Shown piece after piece: positions 25,518 to 34,200 of a stretch of DNA of 61,856 nt. The notes under the pieces were generated by a model. That model was not told the origin of the DNA, searched no databases, and saw only the letters and a list, made by a program, of their open reading frames with translations. Made by a program: the position numbers and the translations under genes. The stretch lies in NCBI GenBank assembly GCA_009377605.1, contig WHTT01000036.1:1-61856 (forward strand), written 5' to 3'. How positions within the stretch are numbered: the first letter of the stretch is position 1; every line of letters starts with the position of its first letter. Source of the stretch: Luteitalea sp. (lineage in GTDB: Bacteria > Acidobacteriota > Vicinamibacteria > Vicinamibacterales > Vicinamibacteraceae).

Positions 25518-26726
25518 TCATCGTCCTTTCTTCAATTCCACGAGACGAGACCTGGCTGCCGCGCGATTCGGATCCCCCAGCGGAAGTAGTGCCACGGCCT
25601 TCTCGTAGAGGGGAATAGCCTCCGCCGTGCGCCCGAACGCATCATACTGCCGTGCTTGCTTGTACGCATCGCTACCCGCCACCTTCATCTTGCCCTCGAG
25701 ACGTGTCAGGGCTTCCTCGAGACCGGGGGTCGCGGGATCGACCGAGCGCGCCCCCATGTATCGACGGTTCGCGGTCTCGAGATCCCCCCTCTCCTCGAGC
25801 CGCGCGCCGTCATGCATCAGCGCTGCCGCCCGCTGGGCGCGCAACTGTCGGGCTTTCTCGAGCAAGCCCTCGGTCTCGTCGGAGGCCGGTATGCCCTCGA
25901 GTACCTCAATTGCCCGAGCATAGTCATCGCGAGCCAGCGCGACCTTTGCCTGGCCAATCCGTTGCCGCCGACCGGCTTCGCCGGCCAATCGCGCTTCCTC
26001 CGCGTTCACGACCGTGTCGGCAGGCAGCGTGCGGCCGTGGGCGGACAACGACGTCTCTGGACGCATCAGAGCGCTTGCGCCCGCCATTCTCGTCGTCTCT
26101 AGTGCTTCGAGGATCGGTTCTGGCGATTCCGTCGGTTTGCTCGAGGGCACGCTCGGCCTGAACATGAGGAGCACCACCACCGCGAGCGCCACGAGGCCCA
26201 GGGCCACCGCCATCGGTTTTGGCTTCAGGACCTTCGATGCGAACGTCGGTGCTGTCGCTGGTGGCTGTGTGGCGCGCGTCGATCGCTCGCCCTCGACTCC
26301 TGCGCCGACGGTCGGCACCGACGATGACGCCTGCGAGGCGCTGAGGGCTGCGACAGGTGCGGGATCTGCCGGTTCTGCGACGGGTTCGGTGTGAACAGCG
26401 GATGCTCCCACCGCTCGGCGCGTCTCCCCGGCGACGAAATCCTCCAACTCGATGCGAACTTTCCCGAGCACGACGGGGCGGCCTGGCTCGAGTCTGGTGC
26501 GCTGCACTCGCTGCCCGTCGACCCAGATGCCGTTCTGGCTGTTCACGTCGATCAAGACGTAACTGCCCTGCTCATGGCGCAGCTCCGCATGATAGCGCGA
26601 GACCGTCTTGTCCTGATCTTGCAGCACGATGTCGTTCTCGGGCGCGCGCCCGATTCGCACGTCGTGCTTCGTCAGCTCGACACGATCGACTCCATCGGAT
26701 CGAAAAATGAGTAGCTTTGCTGCCAT
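25518..26726 (-). CDS. FHA domain - transmembrane - TPR protein
   Basis: A 402-residue protein starting MAAKLLIFRSDGVD; ATG 26726 is chosen because the FHA fold begins immediately after it. Residues about 1-95 form an FHA domain with complete phosphothreonine-binding residues (VRIGRAPENDIVL, TVSRYHAEL, SQNGIWVDGQRV). A linker leads to a transmembrane helix (about 174-192, MAVALGLVALAVVVLLMF), and the C-terminal half holds TPR-like helices (AKVALARDDYARAIEVLEGI, EERGDLETANRRYMGARSVD, YEKAVALLPLGDPNRAAARS). The FHA faces the cytoplasm and the TPRs should be periplasmic. It is divergent from the Ser/Thr kinase gene 348 bp away, a likely phosphorylating partner (inference). Confidence 0.85.
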   Translation of the reverse strand: MAAKLLIFRSDGVDRVELTKHDVRIGRAPENDIVLQDQDKTVSRYHAELRHEQGSYVLIDVNSQNGIWVDGQRVQRTRLEPGRPVVLGKVRIELEDFVAGETRRAVGASAVHTEPVAEPADPAPVAALSASQASSSVPTVGAGVEGERSTRATQPPATAPTFASKVLKPKPMAVALGLVALAVVVLLMFRPSVPSSKPTESPEPILEALETTRMAGASALMRPETSLSAHGRTLPADTVVNAEEARLAGEAGRRQRIGQAKVALARDDYARAIEVLEGIPASDETEGLLEKARQLRAQRAAALMHDGARLEERGDLETANRRYMGARSVDPATPGLEEALTRLEGKMKVAGSDAYKQARQYDAFGRTAEAIPLYEKAVALLPLGDPNRAAARSRLVELKKGR

Positions 26727-27074
26727 AAACTTCGTCGCAAGCCCGGCGCTAGGAGGACTCCTGCTCGCGGAACGCGGAAAGGCCGATCCCCAAATGTCAA
26801 TAACGTTCCGACTGCGATAACCGAAGGTGCGACGTGCACCGCCGGTGGGCATGCCTAGCCGCGCAAATCGCTGGTCGACCAGGCAGTCGATCTCCCGTAA
26901 CCTACACGAGCATAATGCCTTTTCGACACTTTAGCGGGTCCACGATAGCCGGGCCGCTCTTCCCTGGACAGCGTGATCGTGCGGCCCCTGGACGATAAGA
27001 ATATCAACAATGGATGCTATTCTGTGTGGCTGAGCGGATACGCCGAAACGAGACGCCCTTGAGAACCGACAGCA
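26727..27074. promoter_or_regulatory. Divergent intergenic region between the FHA-TPR and kinase genes
   Basis: 348 bp with no credible gene. It must hold the promoters for both divergent genes. A perfect TTGACA is present on the minus strand (26800-26795), but its spacing partner is GC-rich, so no complete promoter is claimed. AT-rich patches occur near 26905-26930 and 26995-27020. The kinase GTG start has no strong Shine-Dalgarno. No repeat element is present, unlike most other gaps. Confidence 0.4.
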
Positions 27075-28871
27075 GTGAGCGCGCCTGACCTCATCGCCCA
27101 GAAGTTTCGCATCAAGAGCCTCCTCGGTCGTGGTGGCATGGGCGAGGTGTATCTTGCGTTGGACGAGACGCTCGGCGCCCGACGTGTTGCGCTGAAGCTG
27201 TTGCGCATCGACGAAGAAGAGATGCGCAAGCGATTCGAGCAGGAGGCACGCGCGGCGGCAAACCTTCAGCACCGGAACATCGTCACGATCTACGAGTACG
27301 GCCAGCACCGCGGGCAGCCCTACATCGCGATGGAGTTCATCAGCGGTGCGACCCTGGCGGCCGTCATCGGGGAGCAGCGACCGCTGTCGCTCGCCACGCG
27401 ACTGGAGCTGGTTGAACAGGCGTGTTCTGGCGTGGCGCACGCGCACAGCCAAGGCATCATCCACCGCGATATCAAGCCCTCGAACCTCATCATCGATCAC
27501 GAAGGACGTCTACGGATCCTCGATTTCGGCATCGCCCACGTCCCAATGGCAAACCTCACCCGCGGACCGGGCATGATGGGCACCCCCAACTACATGTCAC
27601 CGGAGCAAATCAACGGTGATCCGCTCGATCGTCGGAGCGACGTGTTCTCGCTGGCTCTCGTGCTCTACGAGCTGCTCGCGCATCGACAAGCCTTCACGGG
27701 AGATTCGATCCGCGTGCTCGATCGCATTCGCTTCGAAGAACACTCCCCCGTCACGTTCTCTCCCGAAGGACAACTGCCGCAGCAGGTGGTGAATATCGTG
27801 AATCGGGCGCTCCAGAAGCACCCGGATGATCGCTATCAAAACCTCCTCGAGATGGAGATGGATCTGCGACGCGCGCGCGGTGGGACGGGGGCCGCCTGGT
27901 CGAACGCTCAGGTGCCCGCCACGGTCGTCGTCAGGCCGCCGACGCGCGGCACGCCCGGGTCGGGCGGTCCGCTCGCCCACCGTCGCCGAGAGCTGGCGCA
28001 GCGGCGCTTCCTGCTGGCGAGGAAGGCGATCGATCGACAGGACTACACGCTGGCCGTCGAGGAGCTCGAACAGGCCGTGGCGGTCGATGAGTCACATGCT
28101 GAAGCGGCGGCCCTGCTCGACGAGACGCGTCGACGCCTCGGCGAACAGCAGGCAGAGAACGTCGCGCGGCTCCTGGCGGATGCGGAGCGGCGGTTTGCAC
28201 GTGGCGAGCTGGCCGATGCGCGGGCCAGTGTCGAAGAAGCGCGTGCCCTCGATGCCGAGAGCTCGCAGGTCGTGGAGCTGTCGGAGACCATCGCGCTGGC
28301 TGAAGCGGAGGCGCATCTCCACGGCTGTCTGGAGCGCGCACAGTCGGCGCTCGCCGCCGGCGAGCTGAGTCGCTGCGCGGCGCTGCTCGACGAAGTGGGG
28401 CAGGTGCGAGCGGATGCGCCCGGCTTGGTCGAGTTGCGCCAGCAGCTCGACGAGGCGTACGCCGCAAAGGCTCGCGAACGACGCTTGCAGAGGGCAGTGG
28501 CGCAAGGCCGCGCCGACCTCGAGCGACAGGAGGTCCAGCGGGCGCTGCGCGCCGCCGATACGGCCCTGCTCGAGGATCCAGACTACCTGCCTGCACGGGA
28601 GCTGCGCCGCGACGCCCTGGCCGCCCGGTCCAGGGCAACGGCGGGCGCGTCCGAGTTGGAGGCAACTGCCGAGGTCGCCGCAGAACCGCTCGATGACGGC
28701 GATACGCGCCCGGTCCTCGTCAGCGAGCTCCAAAGCTACGCACGACAGGTTACGAAGACCTCGGCGGTTGCGAGCGGTCAAGGGACGAGCCAGGGCCCAT
28801 CGTGGCGAGACCGGCTGACGCGCCTCGTGACCGCCGTGACCGGCACCTTCGCCGGACGCAGGCAGGCCTGA
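27075..28871 (+). CDS. Ser/Thr protein kinase with C-terminal TPR region (candidate PpkA-like)
   Basis: Hanks-type kinase of 598 residues with a GTG start. The catalytic domain (about 7-270) is complete: glycine loop LGRGGMGEVYLA, Lys41 in RVALKLLR, HRDIKPSN (HRD 130-132), DFGIAH (DFG 150-152), activation segment to GTPNYMSPEQI, and DVFSLALVLYELL. Residues about 295-545 are Ala/Glu-rich TPR or coiled-coil helices (AVEELEQAVAVDESHAEAAA, ADARASVEEARALDAESSQV). No transmembrane segment is visible, so it is probably cytosolic. In type VI systems the kinase PpkA phosphorylates Fha; here the nearby TagF-PppA fusion and two FHA proteins make this a reasonable partner, but it is outside the operon. 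Confidence 0.92.
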   Translation: MSAPDLIAQKFRIKSLLGRGGMGEVYLALDETLGARRVALKLLRIDEEEMRKRFEQEARAAANLQHRNIVTIYEYGQHRGQPYIAMEFISGATLAAVIGEQRPLSLATRLELVEQACSGVAHAHSQGIIHRDIKPSNLIIDHEGRLRILDFGIAHVPMANLTRGPGMMGTPNYMSPEQINGDPLDRRSDVFSLALVLYELLAHRQAFTGDSIRVLDRIRFEEHSPVTFSPEGQLPQQVVNIVNRALQKHPDDRYQNLLEMEMDLRRARGGTGAAWSNAQVPATVVVRPPTRGTPGSGGPLAHRRRELAQRRFLLARKAIDRQDYTLAVEELEQAVAVDESHAEAAALLDETRRRLGEQQAENVARLLADAERRFARGELADARASVEEARALDAESSQVVELSETIALAEAEAHLHGCLERAQSALAAGELSRCAALLDEVGQVRADAPGLVELRQQLDEAYAAKARERRLQRAVAQGRADLERQEVQRALRAADTALLEDPDYLPARELRRDALAARSRATAGASELEATAEVAAEPLDDGDTRPVLVSELQSYARQVTKTSAVASGQGTSQGPSWRDRLTRLVTAVTGTFAGRRQA

Positions 28872-28907
28872 CGCGCACCCCCTGCGCTACATTCTGTAAT
28901 TCCGGTG

Positions 28908-29107
28908 TATAATGCCTTGTTTGTGCGCTGCATCTTAGATTTCCCGCTGGAAACCTGACGCCGATCATCTGGGTTCGTCGGTCAGAGTGTCCCACCGCTA
29001 AGTCCCATCGCTCAAATCGAGGCACCCTTTTGGTGTCATTGGTTCGTCTCATTCGGCCTGCTGCGCGGTTAGGGAAACGCTCCAGGCAGTTCAGGAGCAT
29101 TCTCTAT
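28908..29107 (+). promoter_or_regulatory. Consensus -10 box and long leader of the DEAD-box helicase gene
   Basis: TATAAT at 28908-28913, 37 bp after the kinase stop, is a perfect -10; no good -35 lies 16-18 nt before it. Transcription from here would make a leader of about 190 nt before ATG 29108. Long structured leaders are typical of cold-inducible DEAD-box helicase genes. The leader itself was not folded. Confidence 0.4.
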
Positions 29108-30376
29108 ATGCCGTTCTCGACTCTCGGACTCTCGCCCGTTCTCTGCGCTCCACTCGCGCGACTGGGCTATACACAACCGACGCCCGTACAGGCCAAATCG
29201 ATACCTGTTGTGCTCGACGGCAGCGATCTGCTGGCGCGTGCACAGACGGGCACCGGCAAGACGGCCGCGTTTGCCTTGCCGATGATCGATCGCCTCGTCG
29301 TGCGCGGCCGGCGTCGGGCCGAAGCGCGCAAGTCGCGCGGTCTCGTCCTCGTCCCGACGCGCGAGCTCGCGCTTCAGGTGCACAAGGCGCTCACGACGTA
29401 CGGCGCTTCCGTCAACCTCAGGGCCACGGCCATCTTTGGCGGCGTAGCGATGCAGCCGCAGGTGCAGGCGCTGCGGCGGGGCACTGACATCATCGTGGCG
29501 ACGCCGGGTCGGCTCATCGACCACATCCAGCAACGTACCGTCGATCTCTCGGCCGTGGAGATCCTCACGCTCGACGAAGCGGATCGCATGCTCGACATGG
29601 GCTTCTTGCCGCCGCTGCGTCGCGTGCTCGGAACACTTCCACGCGATCGGCAGACGCTGTTGCTCTCGGCCACACTCTCGAAGGAAGTCGTGCAGCTCTC
29701 TACCGAATTCACTCGCGAGCCGGTGCGCGTGGATGTCTCGGAAGCGCAAGTCGTGGCCCCGACGGTGACGCATCGCGCGCACCCGGTGCCAGACGGCCGC
29801 AAGGGCGATCTCCTCCGACACGTGCTGATGCAGCCGCCGGTCGGAAGAGCGCTCGTCTTCTGCAGGACCAAGCACGGATCGAATCGTGTAGGCGACGCGC
29901 TCGAAAGAGCCGGCATGCGTGCGGCGGTCATCCACGGAAACAAGAGCCAAGCGGCTCGCGGCCGGGCGCTCAACGACTTCAAGACAGGCCGCGTGACGGT
30001 GCTCGTGGCAACCGATGTTGCGGCGCGCGGGCTCGATATCGTGCAACTGCCTCTTGTCGTCAACTATGATCTGCCGCTCGTGGCCGCAGACTACATCCAC
30101 CGCGTCGGACGAACGGGCCGAGCCGGGCTCGCCGGACGCGCGGTGTCCCTCGTGTCATCGGCCGATCGCCGCCTGCTGTCCGACATTCAGCGGCTCCTGC
30201 CGTCGCCGATCGAGCAGGTGGTCGTTGAAGGGTTCGAGGTCACGCCCGCTCGCGCCGTCACGGTCGCGCAGAGGCAGCAACCAGGCCGCGCTTTCAGTCC
30301 GGGGCAGCGCCGTGGCGCTCGCTCTGCGGCTGGGCGGTGGTCGGCGAGACCCGGGCGTTCGCGCCCGCGCGCTTAG
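29108..30376 (+). CDS. DEAD-box ATP-dependent RNA helicase (RhlE-like)
   Basis: A 422-residue helicase beginning MPFSTLGLSPVLCAPLARLG; ATG 29108 fits the usual distance to the Q motif and upstream in-frame starts lack family similarity. All motifs are intact: GYTQPTPVQ (Q), AQTGTGKT (I, about 43-50), VPTRELALQV (Ia), TPGRLIDH (Ib), DEAD (II, about 156-159), SAT (III), VFCRTKHGSNRV (IV), ARGLDI (V) and HRVGRTGRAG (VI). A basic C-terminal tail rich in Arg/Gln follows, as in RhlE proteins. Likely roles are ribosome assembly or mRNA turnover in the cytoplasm. The exact subfamily cannot be fixed from motifs alone. Confidence 0.94.
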   Translation: MPFSTLGLSPVLCAPLARLGYTQPTPVQAKSIPVVLDGSDLLARAQTGTGKTAAFALPMIDRLVVRGRRRAEARKSRGLVLVPTRELALQVHKALTTYGASVNLRATAIFGGVAMQPQVQALRRGTDIIVATPGRLIDHIQQRTVDLSAVEILTLDEADRMLDMGFLPPLRRVLGTLPRDRQTLLLSATLSKEVVQLSTEFTREPVRVDVSEAQVVAPTVTHRAHPVPDGRKGDLLRHVLMQPPVGRALVFCRTKHGSNRVGDALERAGMRAAVIHGNKSQAARGRALNDFKTGRVTVLVATDVAARGLDIVQLPLVVNYDLPLVAADYIHRVGRTGRAGLAGRAVSLVSSADRRLLSDIQRLLPSPIEQVVVEGFEVTPARAVTVAQRQQPGRAFSPGQRRGARSAAGRWSARPGRSRPRA

Positions 30377-30439
30377 TGGTCCGGGCCACTAAAGCCAGGA
30401 ATTCACTCGAGTTGCCATGAATTCCGGGCGGCCATGACG

Positions 30440-30580
30440 TCACGCGTGACTGGCCTGTTCGACGCTCACAGCCCGTCGGTGCAGCCGAAGGCGCGGCGCG
30501 AACAACAGTAGGTAGAGCGCTGGCACAGCAAGCAGCGTGAGTGCCGTGGACGCGGGGTCGCGGGCGCGGGACGACGCCGC
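30440..30580 (-). pseudogene. Relic of an RND efflux pump C-terminus
   Basis: Reading the minus strand between an in-frame stop (TGA, 30583-30581) and the TGA at 30442-30440 gives ...STALTLLAVPALYLLLF followed by a basic tail (PRLRLHRRAV) and a short end. The segment T-L-x-V-x-P-A-L-Y matches the last transmembrane helix of RND transporters, especially the heavy-metal (CusA) group (T-L-F-V-L-P-A-L-Y). Nothing upstream continues the frame, so over 95% of such a gene is missing. It is unrelated in position to the intact pump at 44390-48650. Short length limits certainty. Confidence 0.5.
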
Positions 30581-30615
30581 TCAGCGCGGATTTCGGGGCC
30601 GCGAGCGCAGAGGTA

Positions 30616-30747
30616 GTGGTCAGTGGCAGTGATCAGCCGATACGCCGACGGTCGGGGGCTGGCGGCCGAACTGGCTCGTTAGCCGCGACGTAGGCCCCCG
30701 AGCGGTGGCCAACCGGCTGGCCACTGACCACTGACCACTGACCACTG
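30616..30747. repeat. Family C element, GTGGTCAGTG type, copy 1
   Basis: Left end GTGGTCAGTGGCAGTGATCAGCCGAT and right end CGGCTGGCCACTGACCACTGACCACTGACCAC are inverted; the core has GTCGGGGGCTGGCG opposite GGCCCCCGAG. The right arm is a 10-bp tandem repeat (TGACCACTGACCAC). A second copy of the same type is at 57966-58105. Confidence 0.75.
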
Positions 30748-30750
30748 CTG

Positions 30751-31131
30751 TTAGGGCACGAGCTTCTGGAGCTTTTCCTTGTCGGCTTCCGTCGGCGTGT
30801 GGGCCAGATTGACGAGAACCATGGCCAGCGTCTTCACGGACTCGGAGGCCGACTCGTCCTTCAGGAGCGCTTCGAGCTTTGGCTTGCCGTCAGCACTCAC
30901 CTTGTGTTCGAGATTGATCAGCGCCTGCGCCACCACGCGCTCGTGCTCGCTCGTCTCCTCGTTCTCGACGATGCCCTTGAGCGCCTCTTTGTCGCCATCG
31001 CTCGGGAAGTGATTGAGCTTGAGGAGAATTCCGGCCATGGTCTGGACGGCCTTGGTTTCAGCCGCAGCCACCGTGTCGACAGAAGATGTCAAGAACAGCA
31101 ACACGAGGAAAGACGCCAGTGAGTACCGCAT
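30751..31131 (-). CDS. Small exported helical-repeat protein of unknown function
   Basis: A 126-residue protein with a clear signal peptide (MRYSLASFLVLLFLTSSVDT, cleavage near VAAA-E). The mature part is about 100 residues of imperfect ~35-residue helical repeats: LLKLNHFPSDGDKEALKGIV, then ALINLEHKVSADGKPKLEAL, then VLVNLAHTPTEADKEKLQKL. Each repeat has the pattern (I/V)NL-x-H-x3-(S/T)-x-(A/G)-(D/G)-K-x-(A/K)-L. This resembles small HEAT-type solenoids but no family is recognised. It is probably periplasmic. The stop codon lies just after a family C element; the start has an AGGAGG (complement of CTCCTCCT, 31131-31141 region). Confidence 0.7.
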   Translation of the reverse strand: MRYSLASFLVLLFLTSSVDTVAAAETKAVQTMAGILLKLNHFPSDGDKEALKGIVENEETSEHERVVAQALINLEHKVSADGKPKLEALLKDESASESVKTLAMVLVNLAHTPTEADKEKLQKLVP

Positions 31132-31226
31132 ACTCCTCCTCCATGGGCGCGACGGCCTGGTCGACCTCGAGCATTTGCGTTGGAGAGATGAGAATAGGGG
31201 GCCGAGCGACGCGAGTCAAGCCGGGA

Positions 31227-34200
31227 TTAGCCCGACGTCCCCCAGAGCACGGCGACCGGAAAGTCCTTCAGCGCTTGACCCGCGAAGATCCACGACTCCT
31301 GCGGGTTCGTGACAATGGGCACGTCTTGACCGGTAAGGACGTTTCGATAACGTAACGCGGCAAGCTCGGGCGGAAGCAGCACACGGCTCGTTGCCCATGT
31401 CCCAATGCCGACAGGCCACTGTTCCGGCTCGTCCCACATCAGAGAGGCCACGAACCGTGGCACCAGAGTGATAGCGACGTGCCCGCCCTCGTCCTTCGGG
31501 CTTCGGCGGGCGAAAGCCACGAGATCGCTGGGCACCGTCACGTCGCACGCAAGCGGGATGTATTCGCCCTCCAAGAAGAGGTTGGGATGCATTTGACGCA
31601 GCCGTAGGCCAATCAGCGTCAACAGCAGCTTGACTCGTCCATCGCGCCAGGTGTCGAGCAGCTCCGAGAGACGCGCCGTCCGCTCCGAGGTTGGCAACGC
31701 AGTGAAAGGCGAGGGAGCCTCGCTCGTCCCCCAAGGGGTCACACCCTTCGGGTGCAGCTCGCTTCCAGCCAAATGGCCCAATCCCCGAGCCGGGATCGTA
31801 GCCGTCCCCTCGCTCCTGACCTCTCGGCCGTGGGTTCCAGCAACCGCCAGCGCATCCTCGTCATCCGGTAGCAGCGCGGCATCGCATGCCAGCGTTTCGA
31901 CCTCGTCCAGCAAGCGGCGACGCAGCTCGTAGTCGACCGGGCGGCGGTTGTCGGGGTCGACGAGCGACAGCTCCCACAGCTCCGCGCCCTGATAGAGATC
32001 CGACACACCGGGCGAGGTGAGCCTGAGCAGGATCTGGCCAAGCGAATTCACCGCACCCACGTGCGCGAGCTTGTGCGCAAACGGCACGAAGGCCGGAAGA
32101 AAGCGGTGGGACGTCGACCCCGTCAGGACGCGATCAACGAACGTCGCCATGGCGTCGTCGTATGCCTGGTTGGGATTGATCCAACTGGTATGCAACTTGG
32201 CCTCGTGAATGGCCTTGAGCATGTAATCGCGCAAGCGTTCGACGAGCGGCGCCGGCGCTGGGCTCTCGGGCCCGAGGTCTGGCGGCCAGATGCCGAGCAA
32301 GACCTGATAGAAGCGGTACTCGTCGTTCCGTGACGGTGCCCAATCGTTGTCGTAGTGCACGCGGGCGCCGCCCGTGATGCGCGTCCAGCGCGAGAGTTCC
32401 GTTCGCCACGCGTTCGGGATCTCCGACAGCACGTTGATGCGTGCCCGCACGTCCTCACCGAGCTTGGTGTCATGCGTCGCCGTCGTCAACATCTCGCACG
32501 GCCACGTGGCCAGACGATGGAGATTCGTCGCGTGGAACTCGTCTGTCGCCCGCGACGGGCGCGCCGGATCGGCGCCCACCTCGTTGACCGAGACGAGGAT
32601 GTTATAGCGGTAGAACGCGGTGTCCTCGAGGCCCTTGGCCTGCACCGGACCGGTGTACTGCTGGAACTTCATCGCGAACGTGATCCGGTGCGCGTAGTCC
32701 TCGTCATCGACGGCCGCGAACAGAGGGCGCGGCTTCTGGTCGTCCGCTGCCTCGAAGGCAAGATCGCCGTCTCGTTCCGGCAGAAGCACCGCGCGCAAGA
32801 AATCGAACAGCGAGCGCTCCATGGCCGGATTGCGACGACGTGCTTCGGTGATGGCTCGGTCGATCATCTCCCGATCGCTAGGCGTCCAACCGTCGTGGCT
32901 GACATATGTGCGATAGACGGGAAAGCAGGCCACGACCTCGGTGAGCATCTCGCGTAAGCTGCTGAGCGTGAAGTCGCGCGATCGCCGGCTGCCTTGCGCG
33001 ATATGGCTGAGAGCGTGTACCAGCACGTTCAGCTCGCTCGCCATCGTCGTTTCGATGATGAGCTTCTTGCTCTTGTAGGCCACCTCTGAGAACGGCAGGC
33101 TCCTACCGGTGATGCGGACATAGATGCGCCGCAGAGCGCGGAATCCGTCGGGCTTGACGAACAGTCCGTTGACGTCGTTGATGAAGTTGTAGCCCGTGGT
33201 CCCGTGCACCAGCCATTCATGGGGCAGTGTCTCGCGATGAGACAGAATCTTCTCGGCGATCATCCAGATGGGACGCTCGGCGTCCGGGTGGTGCTGTCCG
33301 CCGGCGCTCGCCGCCGTTGGGCTGCGCCGGGCCAACGCCTGCACCCTCGCAAAATAGCCGGCTGGATCGAAAAGACCGTCGGGATGGTCGATGCGGAGGC
33401 CGTGCACCTGGTTCTGCGCGAAGAGTCTCGCCAGCAGCGAGTGCGTCGCCTCGAATACCAGCGGGTCCTCTACGCGCACGCCGGCCAGCTCGTTGATGTC
33501 GAAGAACCGCCGGTAGTTGATCTCGTGTTGCGCGGTGCGCCAGTAGGCGAGGCGATATGGCTGTTCCTCCAGCAGGTTGTGCAGCGCGTCGAACGTTTCT
33601 GGACGCCCAGGCACACCATTGGCCGCCGCCAGCGCCTCCTCGATGTGTGCGCGAATGCGTGGCGAGGCCCTGAGCAAGCGTCGCAGGCGCTCGCGCAAGA
33701 CTTCCTTTTCGCGGTGCCGCTCCTCGATGCTGTCGGAATCGGTGTCAGTGTAGAGCGGCAGATTGTGCAGGCCCGTCAGAATGCTCAGGAACTCGCGAAG
33801 ATCGGGATCGCCCAGGCCCATCGCGGCTTTCAGCTCGTCGATCCGATGACGGAGCACCCTCGGCTGCTGGCGCGGGTTGATGGGCAATTTATGGTCGTAG
33901 TACTGCACGAAAAGGTGCCCGTCGTCCATGCCGAGCGTCAGCTCGCCTCGCTCGAGCACAGCGCCGTACTGATCGCCCAAGATCGGTAGCAACACCTTGT
34001 TCTTCATCTCCGGCGTCACCGGATCCCAATCGATGTCGAAGAAGCGGGCATAGAGAGAGCAGGGCCCGTTCTCCAGTACCTCGCGCCACCACATGTTCGA
34101 CTGAGGCTCGACACCCATGTGGTTCGGGACGAAGTCCAGGACGAGTAGGAGGCCGTGCGTCTCCAGTGTCTGCGTCAAGGCGCCAAAATCGGCATCCGTG

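Larger units (their letters stand above)
30377..30750. other. 374-bp gap holding a gene relic and a repeat element
   Basis: The first part (to about 30600) contains a broken RND-pump C-terminus on the minus strand; the second part (30616-30747) is a family C palindrome. No intact gene is present. Confidence 0.6.
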
